A model generated the notes under the pieces. The model had not been told where the DNA came from, made no database searches, and was given only the letters and a program-made list of their open reading frames with translations. The translations under genes were made by a program, and so were the position numbers. DNA of 64,000 bases from positions 1 to 64,000 of the forward strand of contig NZ_JASBQE010000033.1 of NCBI RefSeq assembly GCF_029960785.1, read 5' to 3'. The number at the start of each line of letters is the position of its first letter. Within the stretch, counting starts at the first letter, position 1. Positions 44,367 through 51,585 of this stretch are shown here, piece after piece. This stretch comes from Polyangium sp. 15x6 (GTDB lineage Bacteria > Myxococcota_A > Polyangia > Polyangiales > Polyangiaceae).

Positions 44367-45989
44367 TCAGAAGATGGCCGCCTGGAGCCGCAGGCGGAAC
44401 GTGTGGGCGAACTGGTTCGGCTCGACCGCGGCGGCGTCGCGCCGCAGGACGGCCGTGTAGACGACGGAGGCGAACCGCGAGAGGCGCAGGCTCGCGATGT
44501 TGTCCCACCGATAGATGGGCCGGTACGTCTCGCCGAGGAACTCGCCGAACTGGTCCGTGTCCACGAACATGTCGAAGCGGCTCTTCACCGACAGCACCTT
44601 GAACAGCGTGAACCCGACGAGCCCCGACGCCTCCGCGCCGTAATCGAAGGCGTCCGTGAGCGCGATCAGATCGAGGTTCGAGCCCGAGCGCGCCTGCACG
44701 TAGCGCCCGCCGCCGTAAAACGATTGCCGCATCGCGGCCCCGGCGCGGACGCCCAGCGTGATGCCCAGGAAATCGACGCGCGTCCCGAACCCCGCGCCCT
44801 CCTGGAAGAACAGGGGAAACCCCCCGGCGAACGTCTCGAGCTCGTCGCCGGCCAGATAATCGCCTTGCTTCACCACGTTGCCCTGCTCGTCGCGCGTCGT
44901 CGCCTGGTACGGCTGCTCGTCGCGATACGTGGTGTTGAAGAGGGTCGCGTATCCCATCGCGTGGGCGTAGGGGCCGAGGATGCCCACGACGCGATAATTG
45001 TAGAGCAGCTCCGCGCTCACCTCGTCGACGACCTTGCGGAGCGGGAACGCCTGCTCGACGGGCGAGGTCAGCGAAACGACCATCTCGTCGACGCCGATAT
45101 TGAGCTGGGCGAGGTGACGGCCCGAGTCGTACGCGCCCTCGAAGCTCGTGAATCCGCCGGCCATGAAGACGTCGCCGTTGTACGTGGAGAACTGGTTCAT
45201 CCGCTGGGCGAACGAAACATCCGCGCCGATGACCCATTGCACGCGCCACGGGCTCGGTTCGTAGTCGGCCTCGGGGCGGCCGAACTCGGTCCGTACGATC
45301 TTCCCGTCCTCGACGACGACGCGGTATTCGATGAGCTCGCCGCCGCCGACCTGGATCGCGATCGAGTTCTGGCTCGCGTTCGGGTTCGTGCCGAGCGCGA
45401 AGATGTACCGCCCCGGCGGCAGGATCAGCGCCTCCGGCTTCGCCGCCTTGTCGACCGAGGTCGCGACCGGGCCGTACACGCGAGCCCCGTCCGCGGACGC
45501 GACCACGTACTTGTCCTCGATCGGCGCCTTTCGATCGTCGACGAGGCTCACGCGGAGCACACCGAAATTTTGCGCCGCGGTGACGGTCATTCCTTTGACC
45601 ACCGTCACCTCGCTCGAAGCGCGGAGCGCCTCGGGCCCCGAGCCCACGAGCACGCGATATTGCCCCGGCGGCACGGGGATCCGCTCGCCGATGTATCCGC
45701 GCGCGACCGTCTCTCCCTCGTACTGCACGAGCACGCTCGCGCCGGGCAACCTCCCCGCCGGGCTCGGTACGAATACGGCGCCGTACCCGGTGGGCAGGGG
45801 CGTGATATCCATGTCGAGCTGATCCTGAACGGACATTCCGGAGGTGCGCTTCGGCGCCGCGGCCGGGGCCGGCTGGGCGAGCGCGGGCGCGGCGAACATC
45901 CCCCCGGCGAGGGAGAGGGCCACGAAAAGCGCTCCCGTGAGGGGATGGAAGACGCGGCCGTTTCGCGGAAATGGAATAGGTGGGTTCAC
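44367..45989 (-). CDS. Outer-membrane protein with PEGA-like N-terminal domain
   Basis: A 540-residue exported protein. The GTG at 45989 opens a Sec signal ending at APALAQ. Residues ~60-230 carry short PEGA/carboxypeptidase-like beta repeats (YRVLVGSGPEALRASSEVTV, GRYIFALGTNPNASQNSIAI), while the rest (~260-540) is a series of amphipathic strands with a terminal Phe, typical of an outer-membrane barrel. Functions are not predictable; it may be a receptor or channel for the envelope complex encoded downstream. It is first in the co-directional run to the MoxR/VWA genes. An in-frame start at 46085 is possible but would give a poor signal. Confidence 0.78.
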   Translation of the reverse strand: MNPPIPFPRNGRVFHPLTGALFVALSLAGGMFAAPALAQPAPAAAPKRTSGMSVQDQLDMDITPLPTGYGAVFVPSPAGRLPGASVLVQYEGETVARGYIGERIPVPPGQYRVLVGSGPEALRASSEVTVVKGMTVTAAQNFGVLRVSLVDDRKAPIEDKYVVASADGARVYGPVATSVDKAAKPEALILPPGRYIFALGTNPNASQNSIAIQVGGGELIEYRVVVEDGKIVRTEFGRPEADYEPSPWRVQWVIGADVSFAQRMNQFSTYNGDVFMAGGFTSFEGAYDSGRHLAQLNIGVDEMVVSLTSPVEQAFPLRKVVDEVSAELLYNYRVVGILGPYAHAMGYATLFNTTYRDEQPYQATTRDEQGNVVKQGDYLAGDELETFAGGFPLFFQEGAGFGTRVDFLGITLGVRAGAAMRQSFYGGGRYVQARSGSNLDLIALTDAFDYGAEASGLVGFTLFKVLSVKSRFDMFVDTDQFGEFLGETYRPIYRWDNIASLRLSRFASVVYTAVLRRDAAAVEPNQFAHTFRLRLQAAIF

Positions 45990-46136
45990 GGCGGTCCTGC
46001 GACATCGTACGATCGAAGCTCGAACAATGTCCAGAAACGGATCGGTCGGCGAAGCATCCCCCTCCGCCGTGGACACCTCGCGCAACGGGAGCGAAAAATT
46101 CCCGCGTGGATTCCAGCACCCCGGTGGTTATCGCAG

Positions 46137-46158
46137 CATCGGATGGCGGCGTCCGATG
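46137..46158. promoter_or_regulatory. Inverted repeat in the leader of the anchor-L protein gene
   Basis: CATCGGA and TCCGATG (7-bp arms, 8-nt spacer) end 18 bp upstream of the ATG at 46177. It may be an operator or an RNA hairpin controlling translation of that gene. The arms are perfect, but the site is short and could be chance. Confidence 0.35.
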
Positions 46159-46176
46159 ATGCCCCGGAGTACATGC

Positions 46177-47715
46177 ATGAGACCTCTCCTCGTTTTATCC
46201 GCGGCGGTGTCCGCCATGGTCTATGTTTCGAGCGCCTCGGCGCTCACCGTCGGGACGACCAGCGATGCCGCCACTCTCGCGGACGCGCTCAAAAGCACCA
46301 GCGGGAGCGCGATCACCATCACGTCCGCCGTCTTCAGCGGCGGGGCCACTGCGGCGGGGACTTACTCGGAAGGCCCGCTGGGCATCGCGGACGGCTCCCT
46401 CTTCACGACGGGCGACGCCCAGCTCTCGCTTCCCCCGAGCGACAGTACAGGCACGACCCAGGACAACGGCTTGCCCGGCGATCCGCTCTGCGACGCGCTG
46501 ATCCCGGGCTTCACGAGCTTCGACGCGACCAAGCTCACGCTCGTATTCGACCTCGCGCCGAACTTCGACGGCATCTCGTTTCAATCGATCTTCGGCTCCG
46601 AGGAGTACCCGGAGTTCGTCAATTCGAGCTTCAATGACGTCTACGGCGTGTACCTCAACGGCGTGCAAATCGCCTTCGACGCAGACGGCAACCCCATCAC
46701 GATCAACGGCCCGTTCTTTTCGGGGGCGGCCGTCGTCGTCGACCCCGCGACCGGGACCGAATACGACGGATCGACCGGCCTCCTGACGACACGAGCCAAG
46801 CTCACCGGTGGCTCCGTGGGCAACGTGCTCGAGATCGTCATCTGCGACGCGGGCGACCGCGTCCTCGACAGCGGCGTCTTCATCGCCGGCTTGAACGGCT
46901 GCGTCGGAGACGACTGCAGCGGCACGGTGCCCTGTGGCCTCATCGACGACGACGGCGACGGCGCCAGCTCGTGCGTCGATTGCGACGACGCAAACCCCAC
47001 CGTGAACCCGGGTGCCGATGAGTCGTGTAATGGAATCGACGACGATTGCGACTCCGCCGTCGACGAGGACGACGTATGCTGTCCGGACGACGACGCCGAC
47101 GACGTCTGCAACAGCGACGACAACTGCCCAGGCATCGCCAATACCGACCAGCTGAACACGGACGGCGACACGTTCGGGGACGCGTGTGACAACTGCGATT
47201 CCGTGCAAAACCCGGATCAAACCGACGGCGACGGCGACGGCGTGGGCGACGTTTGCGACAACTGCCCCGGGAAGGCGAATTCGAACCAGCTCGACGGGGA
47301 CGAGGACGGCGTGGGCGACGTTTGCGACAATTGCGCCGGGGTGGACGGGGCGCAAACCGACACGGACGGCGACGGCCTCGGCGACGCCTGCGACGCATGC
47401 ATGTTCGACGCTGAAAACGATAGCGACGGGGACGGCGTATGCGGGGACGTCGACGCCTGCTACGGTACCACCCTGCCGGACGCGGTCCCGACGGTGAAGC
47501 TCGGCGTGAACCGCTGGGCCGACACGAACGGGGACGGCGTATTCGAGACGACGTCACCGAACGGCAACGGCCCCGGAAAGTCGTACACGATCGCGGAGAC
47601 CGGCGGCTGTAGCTGCGCGCAAATCATCGAGGCGCTCGGCCTCGGCGAGGGCCACACGAAACACGGCTGCAGCATCAGCGCCATGGATACGTGGGTGAGC
47701 TACGTGCAGCCCTGA
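46177..47715 (+). CDS. Choice-of-anchor-L protein with MopE-like and thrombospondin type 3 repeats
   Basis: A 512-residue secreted protein with a Sec signal ending near SSASA. The N-terminal half is a choice-of-anchor-L domain (FQSIFGSEEYPEFVNSSFND, VLEIVICDAGDRVLDSGVFI). After it comes a MopE-like metal-binding unit (CVDCDDANPTVNPGADESCN then GIDDDCD) and a row of calcium-binding thrombospondin type 3 repeats (DxDGDGxGDxCDNC), then a short Cys-bearing C-terminal domain. Calcium binding and surface display are likely. CGGAG seven bases before the ATG supports the start. It is divergent from the outer-membrane barrel gene (187-bp gap). Confidence 0.88.
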   Translation: MRPLLVLSAAVSAMVYVSSASALTVGTTSDAATLADALKSTSGSAITITSAVFSGGATAAGTYSEGPLGIADGSLFTTGDAQLSLPPSDSTGTTQDNGLPGDPLCDALIPGFTSFDATKLTLVFDLAPNFDGISFQSIFGSEEYPEFVNSSFNDVYGVYLNGVQIAFDADGNPITINGPFFSGAAVVVDPATGTEYDGSTGLLTTRAKLTGGSVGNVLEIVICDAGDRVLDSGVFIAGLNGCVGDDCSGTVPCGLIDDDGDGASSCVDCDDANPTVNPGADESCNGIDDDCDSAVDEDDVCCPDDDADDVCNSDDNCPGIANTDQLNTDGDTFGDACDNCDSVQNPDQTDGDGDGVGDVCDNCPGKANSNQLDGDEDGVGDVCDNCAGVDGAQTDTDGDGLGDACDACMFDAENDSDGDGVCGDVDACYGTTLPDAVPTVKLGVNRWADTNGDGVFETTSPNGNGPGKSYTIAETGGCSCAQIIEALGLGEGHTKHGCSISAMDTWVSYVQP

Positions 47716-47730
47716 ATCCACGCCTCGTTC

Positions 47731-47766
47731 GCCCGTGGGGCGGCCCTTTGGGGCCGGCCCACGGGC
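47731..47766. terminator. Bidirectional terminator hairpin
   Basis: The 36-bp hairpin has outer arms GCCCGTGGG/CCCACGGGC (9 bp, perfect) and inner GC-rich pairs around a TTT loop. It lies between the convergent anchor-L and Uma2 genes and touches the Uma2 stop codon, so it should serve both. Confidence 0.8.
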
Positions 47767-48381
47767 TCAGCCCTGCGCCTCGCCCTCGGCTCGCACCTCG
47801 GCGACCTCGGCCCACAGGGCGTCGAGATCGATCACGAGCCCGACACACCCCGGAACCGATTCGATCCGCCCATCGGTCGACGTGACCTTGTGGATGTATT
47901 CGTTCTCGGGCCCGAGCTCGAGGATCTCGAACGATTGAAGCGCCGGATCGACGATCCAGTACCACTTCACGCCGAACGCCGCGTACTCCTTCAGCTTCTC
48001 CACGCGGTCGCGCCGGGCATCCCGGGGCGTCGCCGAGACGACCTCGACCGCGATGCTCGGGGGCACGCGAATCGGCCCCTCCGCGGGCGGGCGGCGTGCG
48101 CCGGCGAGGTACACCGTGAGATCGGGCATGCGCCCTTGCGTGGCTGACACCACGAACTTGCCCGCGGACCCGGCGACCCGCGCCCCATGCGCGAGCGCCC
48201 AGGCCCGAAGCAGGTGCGCGAGCCAAACGACGACGACCTCGTGGACGTACCCGGCTATCTCTTCCTCGACGAGCTCGCCGTCGACGAGCTCCCCCGGCTC
48301 GTCCTCGGGCAGCGCGGCCCACTCCTCGATCGTCATGCGCCGAGGGGATGCGCGATCGGCACCGTGAGCGACGAAGCTCAT
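47767..48381 (-). CDS. Uma2-family (DUF820) PD-(D/E)XK-like nuclease fold protein
   Basis: A 204-residue protein of the Uma2 family, which has a restriction-endonuclease-like fold and is expanded in cyanobacteria and myxobacteria. Signatures are MTIEEWAALPEDEPGELVDG, MPDLTVYLAG (the acidic active-site strand) and IAVEVVSATPRDARRDRVEKL (E-x-K-like motif with later Lys), then KWYWIVDP. The function of the family is unknown, though many members are linked to mobile DNA. The C-terminal part is shorter than in some relatives. A hairpin terminator follows. Confidence 0.88.
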   Translation of the reverse strand: MSFVAHGADRASPRRMTIEEWAALPEDEPGELVDGELVEEEIAGYVHEVVVVWLAHLLRAWALAHGARVAGSAGKFVVSATQGRMPDLTVYLAGARRPPAEGPIRVPPSIAVEVVSATPRDARRDRVEKLKEYAAFGVKWYWIVDPALQSFEILELGPENEYIHKVTSTDGRIESVPGCVGLVIDLDALWAEVAEVRAEGEAQG

Positions 48382-48488
48382 GAACGGAAGTCTACCGAAC
48401 GTGGATGGGTGTGTCGAGGCGAGGGGGAAGCGGCGGGGAGGAGGCGCGCGGGCTCTGCGGGGCGGGGCGAGCGCCGCGCCGGTCGATA

Positions 48489-49202
48489 TCAGGCGTCCGC
48501 GGGCGGGAGGGGCTCTGCGGGGAGCGGATCTTCCACCCCGCCCTCCTCGCTCACGGCGGTGACGATAGCGGCCTCCTCGAGGGCCGGGAAGATGACGTCC
48601 TGGGTCACGCGATCGCGCGGGAACGCGGCGCGGACCTGACCCATGATGCGGTCGACGGCGTCGTGGTGCGCTTCTCGGAGCGCGACCTCGAGCTTGAAGG
48701 CCTCGTCATGCGCGGTGAGCGCCGAAAGGTGCGCGGCGACGGCCGCCTCGAAGCTCGCGAGCGCGGCTTGCAGCTTCGGGAGCCACGCGCCGCGATATGC
48801 GTCGATGCCAGCGACCTTTGAATTCTCCAGCCGCTCGACGAGCTCGCGCAAGGGTTTGAGCTGGCGTTTCCCGACAGGAGCGAGGATCGGCCGGGATCCC
48901 TTCGGAAAGACGCTCGCGCAGATACGCCCGCGCCTGCCACCGTCCTCCATTTCGGCGGCGCGGAGGGACAACCGGATGACGCGCTCGACGCTGTACTCGC
49001 CGAAGCGGAGCGCGGCGCGCGTCCTGATGACGGGGACGTGCAGGGCGCGGCGCTTGTCGTGCTGGGCCGCGAGGGCCTCGTTGACGGACTGGATATCGGC
49101 GGCGGCGGAGGTCAGTTCGGGGAACGAGGAGAGGCCGGCGGCGAGCTCGACGCCATACTCGTAACGGACGGTCGACGAGGCATTGCTGCGATACTTGCGC
49201 AT
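48489..49202 (-). CDS. Helical protein of unknown function next to dyad-repeat array
   Basis: A 237-residue, Ala/Glu/Arg-rich helical protein with no signal or membrane segment. It starts MRKYRSNASSTVRYEYGVEL and contains long helices such as VNEALAAQHDKRRALHV, LKPLRELVERLEN and KLQAALASFEAAVAAHLSAL. No catalytic motif or known family was recognised. The ATG at 49202 is chosen because an upstream in-frame ATG (49319) would add a stretch of ordinary sequence without codon support. Immediately upstream (5') lies the 49.36-49.61 kb dyad-repeat array, which may belong to its leader. Confidence 0.65.
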   Translation of the reverse strand: MRKYRSNASSTVRYEYGVELAAGLSSFPELTSAAADIQSVNEALAAQHDKRRALHVPVIRTRAALRFGEYSVERVIRLSLRAAEMEDGGRRGRICASVFPKGSRPILAPVGKRQLKPLRELVERLENSKVAGIDAYRGAWLPKLQAALASFEAAVAAHLSALTAHDEAFKLEVALREAHHDAVDRIMGQVRAAFPRDRVTQDVIFPALEEAAIVTAVSEEGGVEDPLPAEPLPPADA

Positions 49203-49672
49203 GAGGTCATCCCTGGGCCCGAGGCCCGGTCTGGTGGGTTCCGGAGTCCCTGCCGCGTCCATCGCGTCGGCGGGTCCCCGTTGAACGAGAACGCGAACTT
49301 TCCAATCGAAGCAGAGCAAGAGTTCGACGTTCGGAGCGAGACGAGCGGGTCGGCGCGGGGCGAGGGGGACGCGTCACCGTGACGCGAAGGTGTCGGGACC
49401 GAAGCGACGGGCGCGCGTGACCGTGACGCGTGGGGGTAGGCGCGAGGCGAGGACCGCGTGGAGAGGCCACGCGGAGCGGTCGGCGCCGAGCTCGGTGCGT
49501 CGCATCGAGGCGACGCGAAGGGGTCGGCACGCGGCGAGGGGCGCGCGTCGGTGTAACGCGAAGGCGTTTTCGTCGAACGGAGGCGCGCGCGTCATCGTGA
49601 CGCGAGAGGGTCGCCGCGTGGCGAGGGGGAAGGATTCGAGAAAACGGGCGGCCCGGGAGCGAAGGCCTCGCC
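49203..49672. repeat. Non-coding stretch holding six ~44-bp tandem units, each with a dyad
   Basis: Imperfect units repeat every 42-46 bp between about 49360 and 49610. Each has an inverted-repeat core; centres lie at about 49378, 49422, 49464, 49506, 49552 and 49596. The arms differ in sequence yet remain complementary: CGCGTCAC/GTGACGCG, CGCGT/ACGCG, CCGCGTGG/CCACGCGG, GCGTCGC/GCGACGC, CGCGT/ACGCG and CGCGTCA/TGACGCG. Compensated changes suggest selection for structure (six stem-loops in a row) or a palindromic protein-binding site. The flanks (49203-49359, 49611-49672) show no convincing gene or strong repeat. It lies upstream of the unknown helical-protein gene and downstream (3') of the TesB gene. 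Confidence 0.75.
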
Positions 49673-50563
49673 CTACGCCCGCTTTCGCCGACGCAAGAGC
49701 CCTTCCTGGGCGGTGGACGCGACGAGCTGCCCGTCCCGCGAAAAGACGCTGCCCCGCACGAGCCCACGAGCCCCGGACGCCGACGGGCTGTGGATCACGT
49801 GGAGGAGCCAATCATCCATGCGGAAGGGCCGGTGAAACCACATCACGTGATCGATGCTGGCGACCTGCATCGAGAAATCGAGCCACGTGACGCCGTGGGG
49901 GCGCAGCGCGGTGGTGACGAAGGCGTGATCCGACGCATAAGCGAGCAGGTACCGGTGCAGCGCCGGATCGTCGGGGAGGGGCCCGGCCGCGCGTATCCAG
50001 ATGGCCTCGTGCGGCTCCCTTTTCTCCGGACGAAAGGGATCGATCGGGTTCACGTGGCGAATCTCGATCGGCTGCTCGGCGACGGCGCGGGTGCGGAAAG
50101 GCTCGGGGATCTTGTGCGCCAGCCGGCTCCAGATCTCCTGCTGGCTCGAGAGCCCGTCCGGACCTGGGACGTTCTCCATGCCATCCGCGTGCTCCAATCC
50201 CTCTTCCTCGATCTGGAAAGAGGCGGACATGTTGAAGATGGGCTGGCCATTCTGGATGGCCACCACGCGGCGGGTCGTGAAGCTCTGCCCGTCGCGGATA
50301 CGATCGACGTCGTAGACGATCGGCTTGCGCGCGTCGCCGGGGCGCAGGAAATACGCGTGGAGCGAATGGACCTGGCGCTCGGGGGGCACGGTCTGCGCGG
50401 CGGCAGAGAGCGCCTGGCCGAGGACCTGACCGCCAAAGACCTGGCCCCAGCCGAGGTCCTGGCTCTGGCCCCGAAAAAGGTTGGTTTCGATCCTCTCCAG
50501 CGAGAGCAGCTCGATGAGCTCGGTCAGGACGCGGGTCATGGTGCCGTGCGTCATAGTGGACAC
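49673..50563 (-). CDS. tesB: Acyl-CoA thioesterase II
   Basis: A 296-residue double hot-dog thioesterase that hydrolyses acyl-CoAs to free fatty acid and CoA. Matching family segments include the N-terminal FGGQVLGQALSAAAQTV, HSLHAYFLRPGD, ASDHAFVTTALRPHG and DHVMWFHRPFRMDDWLLH. The last part carries the conserved GARGLVRGSVFSRDGQLVAS. ATG 50563 is the earliest start; ATG 50539 (MTRVLTEL) fits the family N-terminus equally well. Most relatives are 280-300 residues long. No lipid gene is adjacent, so its physiological role is general lipid turnover. Confidence 0.92.
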   Translation of the reverse strand: MSTMTHGTMTRVLTELIELLSLERIETNLFRGQSQDLGWGQVFGGQVLGQALSAAAQTVPPERQVHSLHAYFLRPGDARKPIVYDVDRIRDGQSFTTRRVVAIQNGQPIFNMSASFQIEEEGLEHADGMENVPGPDGLSSQQEIWSRLAHKIPEPFRTRAVAEQPIEIRHVNPIDPFRPEKREPHEAIWIRAAGPLPDDPALHRYLLAYASDHAFVTTALRPHGVTWLDFSMQVASIDHVMWFHRPFRMDDWLLHVIHSPSASGARGLVRGSVFSRDGQLVASTAQEGLLRRRKRA

Positions 50564-50609
50564 CCCGCCCGACCGACAAGAGAGCGAGGTTCCAGAGCGC
50601 GTAAAAGTT

Positions 50610-50646
50610 CTGGGGGGGTCGTGAAAGTCCTCACGGACTCCCCCAG
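50610..50646 (-). terminator. Rho-independent terminator of the zinc-ribbon protein gene
   Basis: CTGGGGGxGTC-GTGA-(loop)-TCAC-xGAC-x-CCCCCAG forms a long stem (~14 bp with two mismatches). Read on the reverse strand, it begins 19 bases after the stop at 50666 and is followed by ...AACTTTTAC, a short T-run. Confidence 0.7.
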
Positions 50647-50665
50647 GAGCCGGCCAACCGCGGCC

Positions 50666-51484
50666 CTACGCGACGTCGTTCTTGCCAAACACCTTCATGC
50701 TCCCGATCCGGTCCACGTAAATCGCGAGGTCCTCCCCCATCGACCACTGGACCCGCAAGAACGGCCATGCATAGGCCCGGATCACGTGCCGCACGACGCT
50801 CGCGCCGGCGCCGATCGCCGAAAGGCCCGCGAGCGCCTTGTCGATCGTGTCGCCGAAATCGTGGCCGTGGAAATCGGGGCGGACCGTGCGCTCGCCGCCG
50901 CGATAAGCCGAGCCGGCCACGCGGCCCGTGAGGTCGTGGCAGCGCAGCTCCTCCGGTAACGCCTGCTGGAACTGGATGTCCTGCTCCAATCGGCTCTCCA
51001 GCCCGAAGAGCGGCGGCACCGCCGTGATGTGCGACGGCATGTAGGCCTCGCTCAAAAAGGCCGGCGTGTCCGTGTAATAGCGCAGGCGCACCCGGTTCGA
51101 CTTCGTCGCGCCGCCGCACGTCGGGCACACGATGAAGCCACCGTCGCACGAGCAGGTCGTAAAGAAGACCGTGCCCGAGCCGCCGCAGACGCGGCAGCGC
51201 CGTTTGCCCGGCGTCAGCGTGCACGCCGTGCACGGGCCGCCCCCGAGGTTCGCGTCGAGCCGCACGTGGTGGTGGATCTCGAGGTCGTCGGGCGGCGGCG
51301 GTTCGCCACGTTCGAGCGCCGCGGGCGCGATCTCCGCGTCCTCCGCCCAGCTCGTGCGCCGGATCAACGCCGCGTGTACCACCAGCATCGCGAGCCGCTC
51401 CACCGAGACCGGTTCCCCGGCCGGCAGCGGCAGATGCGCGCGCGCTGTTTCGAGTGTCGGGAAATACGATGCCAGCGATGACAT
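50666..51484 (-). CDS. Protein with DnaJ-like CXXC zinc-ribbon module
   Basis: A 272-residue protein with four knuckles resembling the DnaJ zinc centre: CTAC, CRVCGGSG, CSCDGGF and CPTCGG (residues ~110-155). It lacks a J domain. The remainder (~170-272) is a mixed alpha/beta region ending in LRVQWSMGEDLAIYVDRIGS. The start is set at ATG 51484 because the earlier ATG at 51595 would run into the oppositely transcribed VOC-IPT gene. A zinc-binding chaperone-like or regulatory role is possible; the partner is unknown. Confidence 0.72.
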   Translation of the reverse strand: MSSLASYFPTLETARAHLPLPAGEPVSVERLAMLVVHAALIRRTSWAEDAEIAPAALERGEPPPPDDLEIHHHVRLDANLGGGPCTACTLTPGKRRCRVCGGSGTVFFTTCSCDGGFIVCPTCGGATKSNRVRLRYYTDTPAFLSEAYMPSHITAVPPLFGLESRLEQDIQFQQALPEELRCHDLTGRVAGSAYRGGERTVRPDFHGHDFGDTIDKALAGLSAIGAGASVVRHVIRAYAWPFLRVQWSMGEDLAIYVDRIGSMKVFGKNDVA

Positions 51485-51585
51485 GTCCCGGAGGAGGCCA
51501 GCCTTGTCGCGCGCCGTCAAGGGAAGAGCCTCCCATGACCCCGGAGCTCTGTTACCATGCGCGGCGAAAGGGCGTTTCGGGTGTG

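Noticed and set aside
49360-49610. CRISPR array
   Set aside because: Units are contiguous and degenerate with no constant repeat separated by unique spacers, and no cas gene is present.
49207-49811. Minus-strand open frames covering the dyad array
   Set aside because: Their peptides merely repeat the Arg/Pro/Ser-rich translation of the ~44-bp DNA units; there is no independent coding bias or domain.
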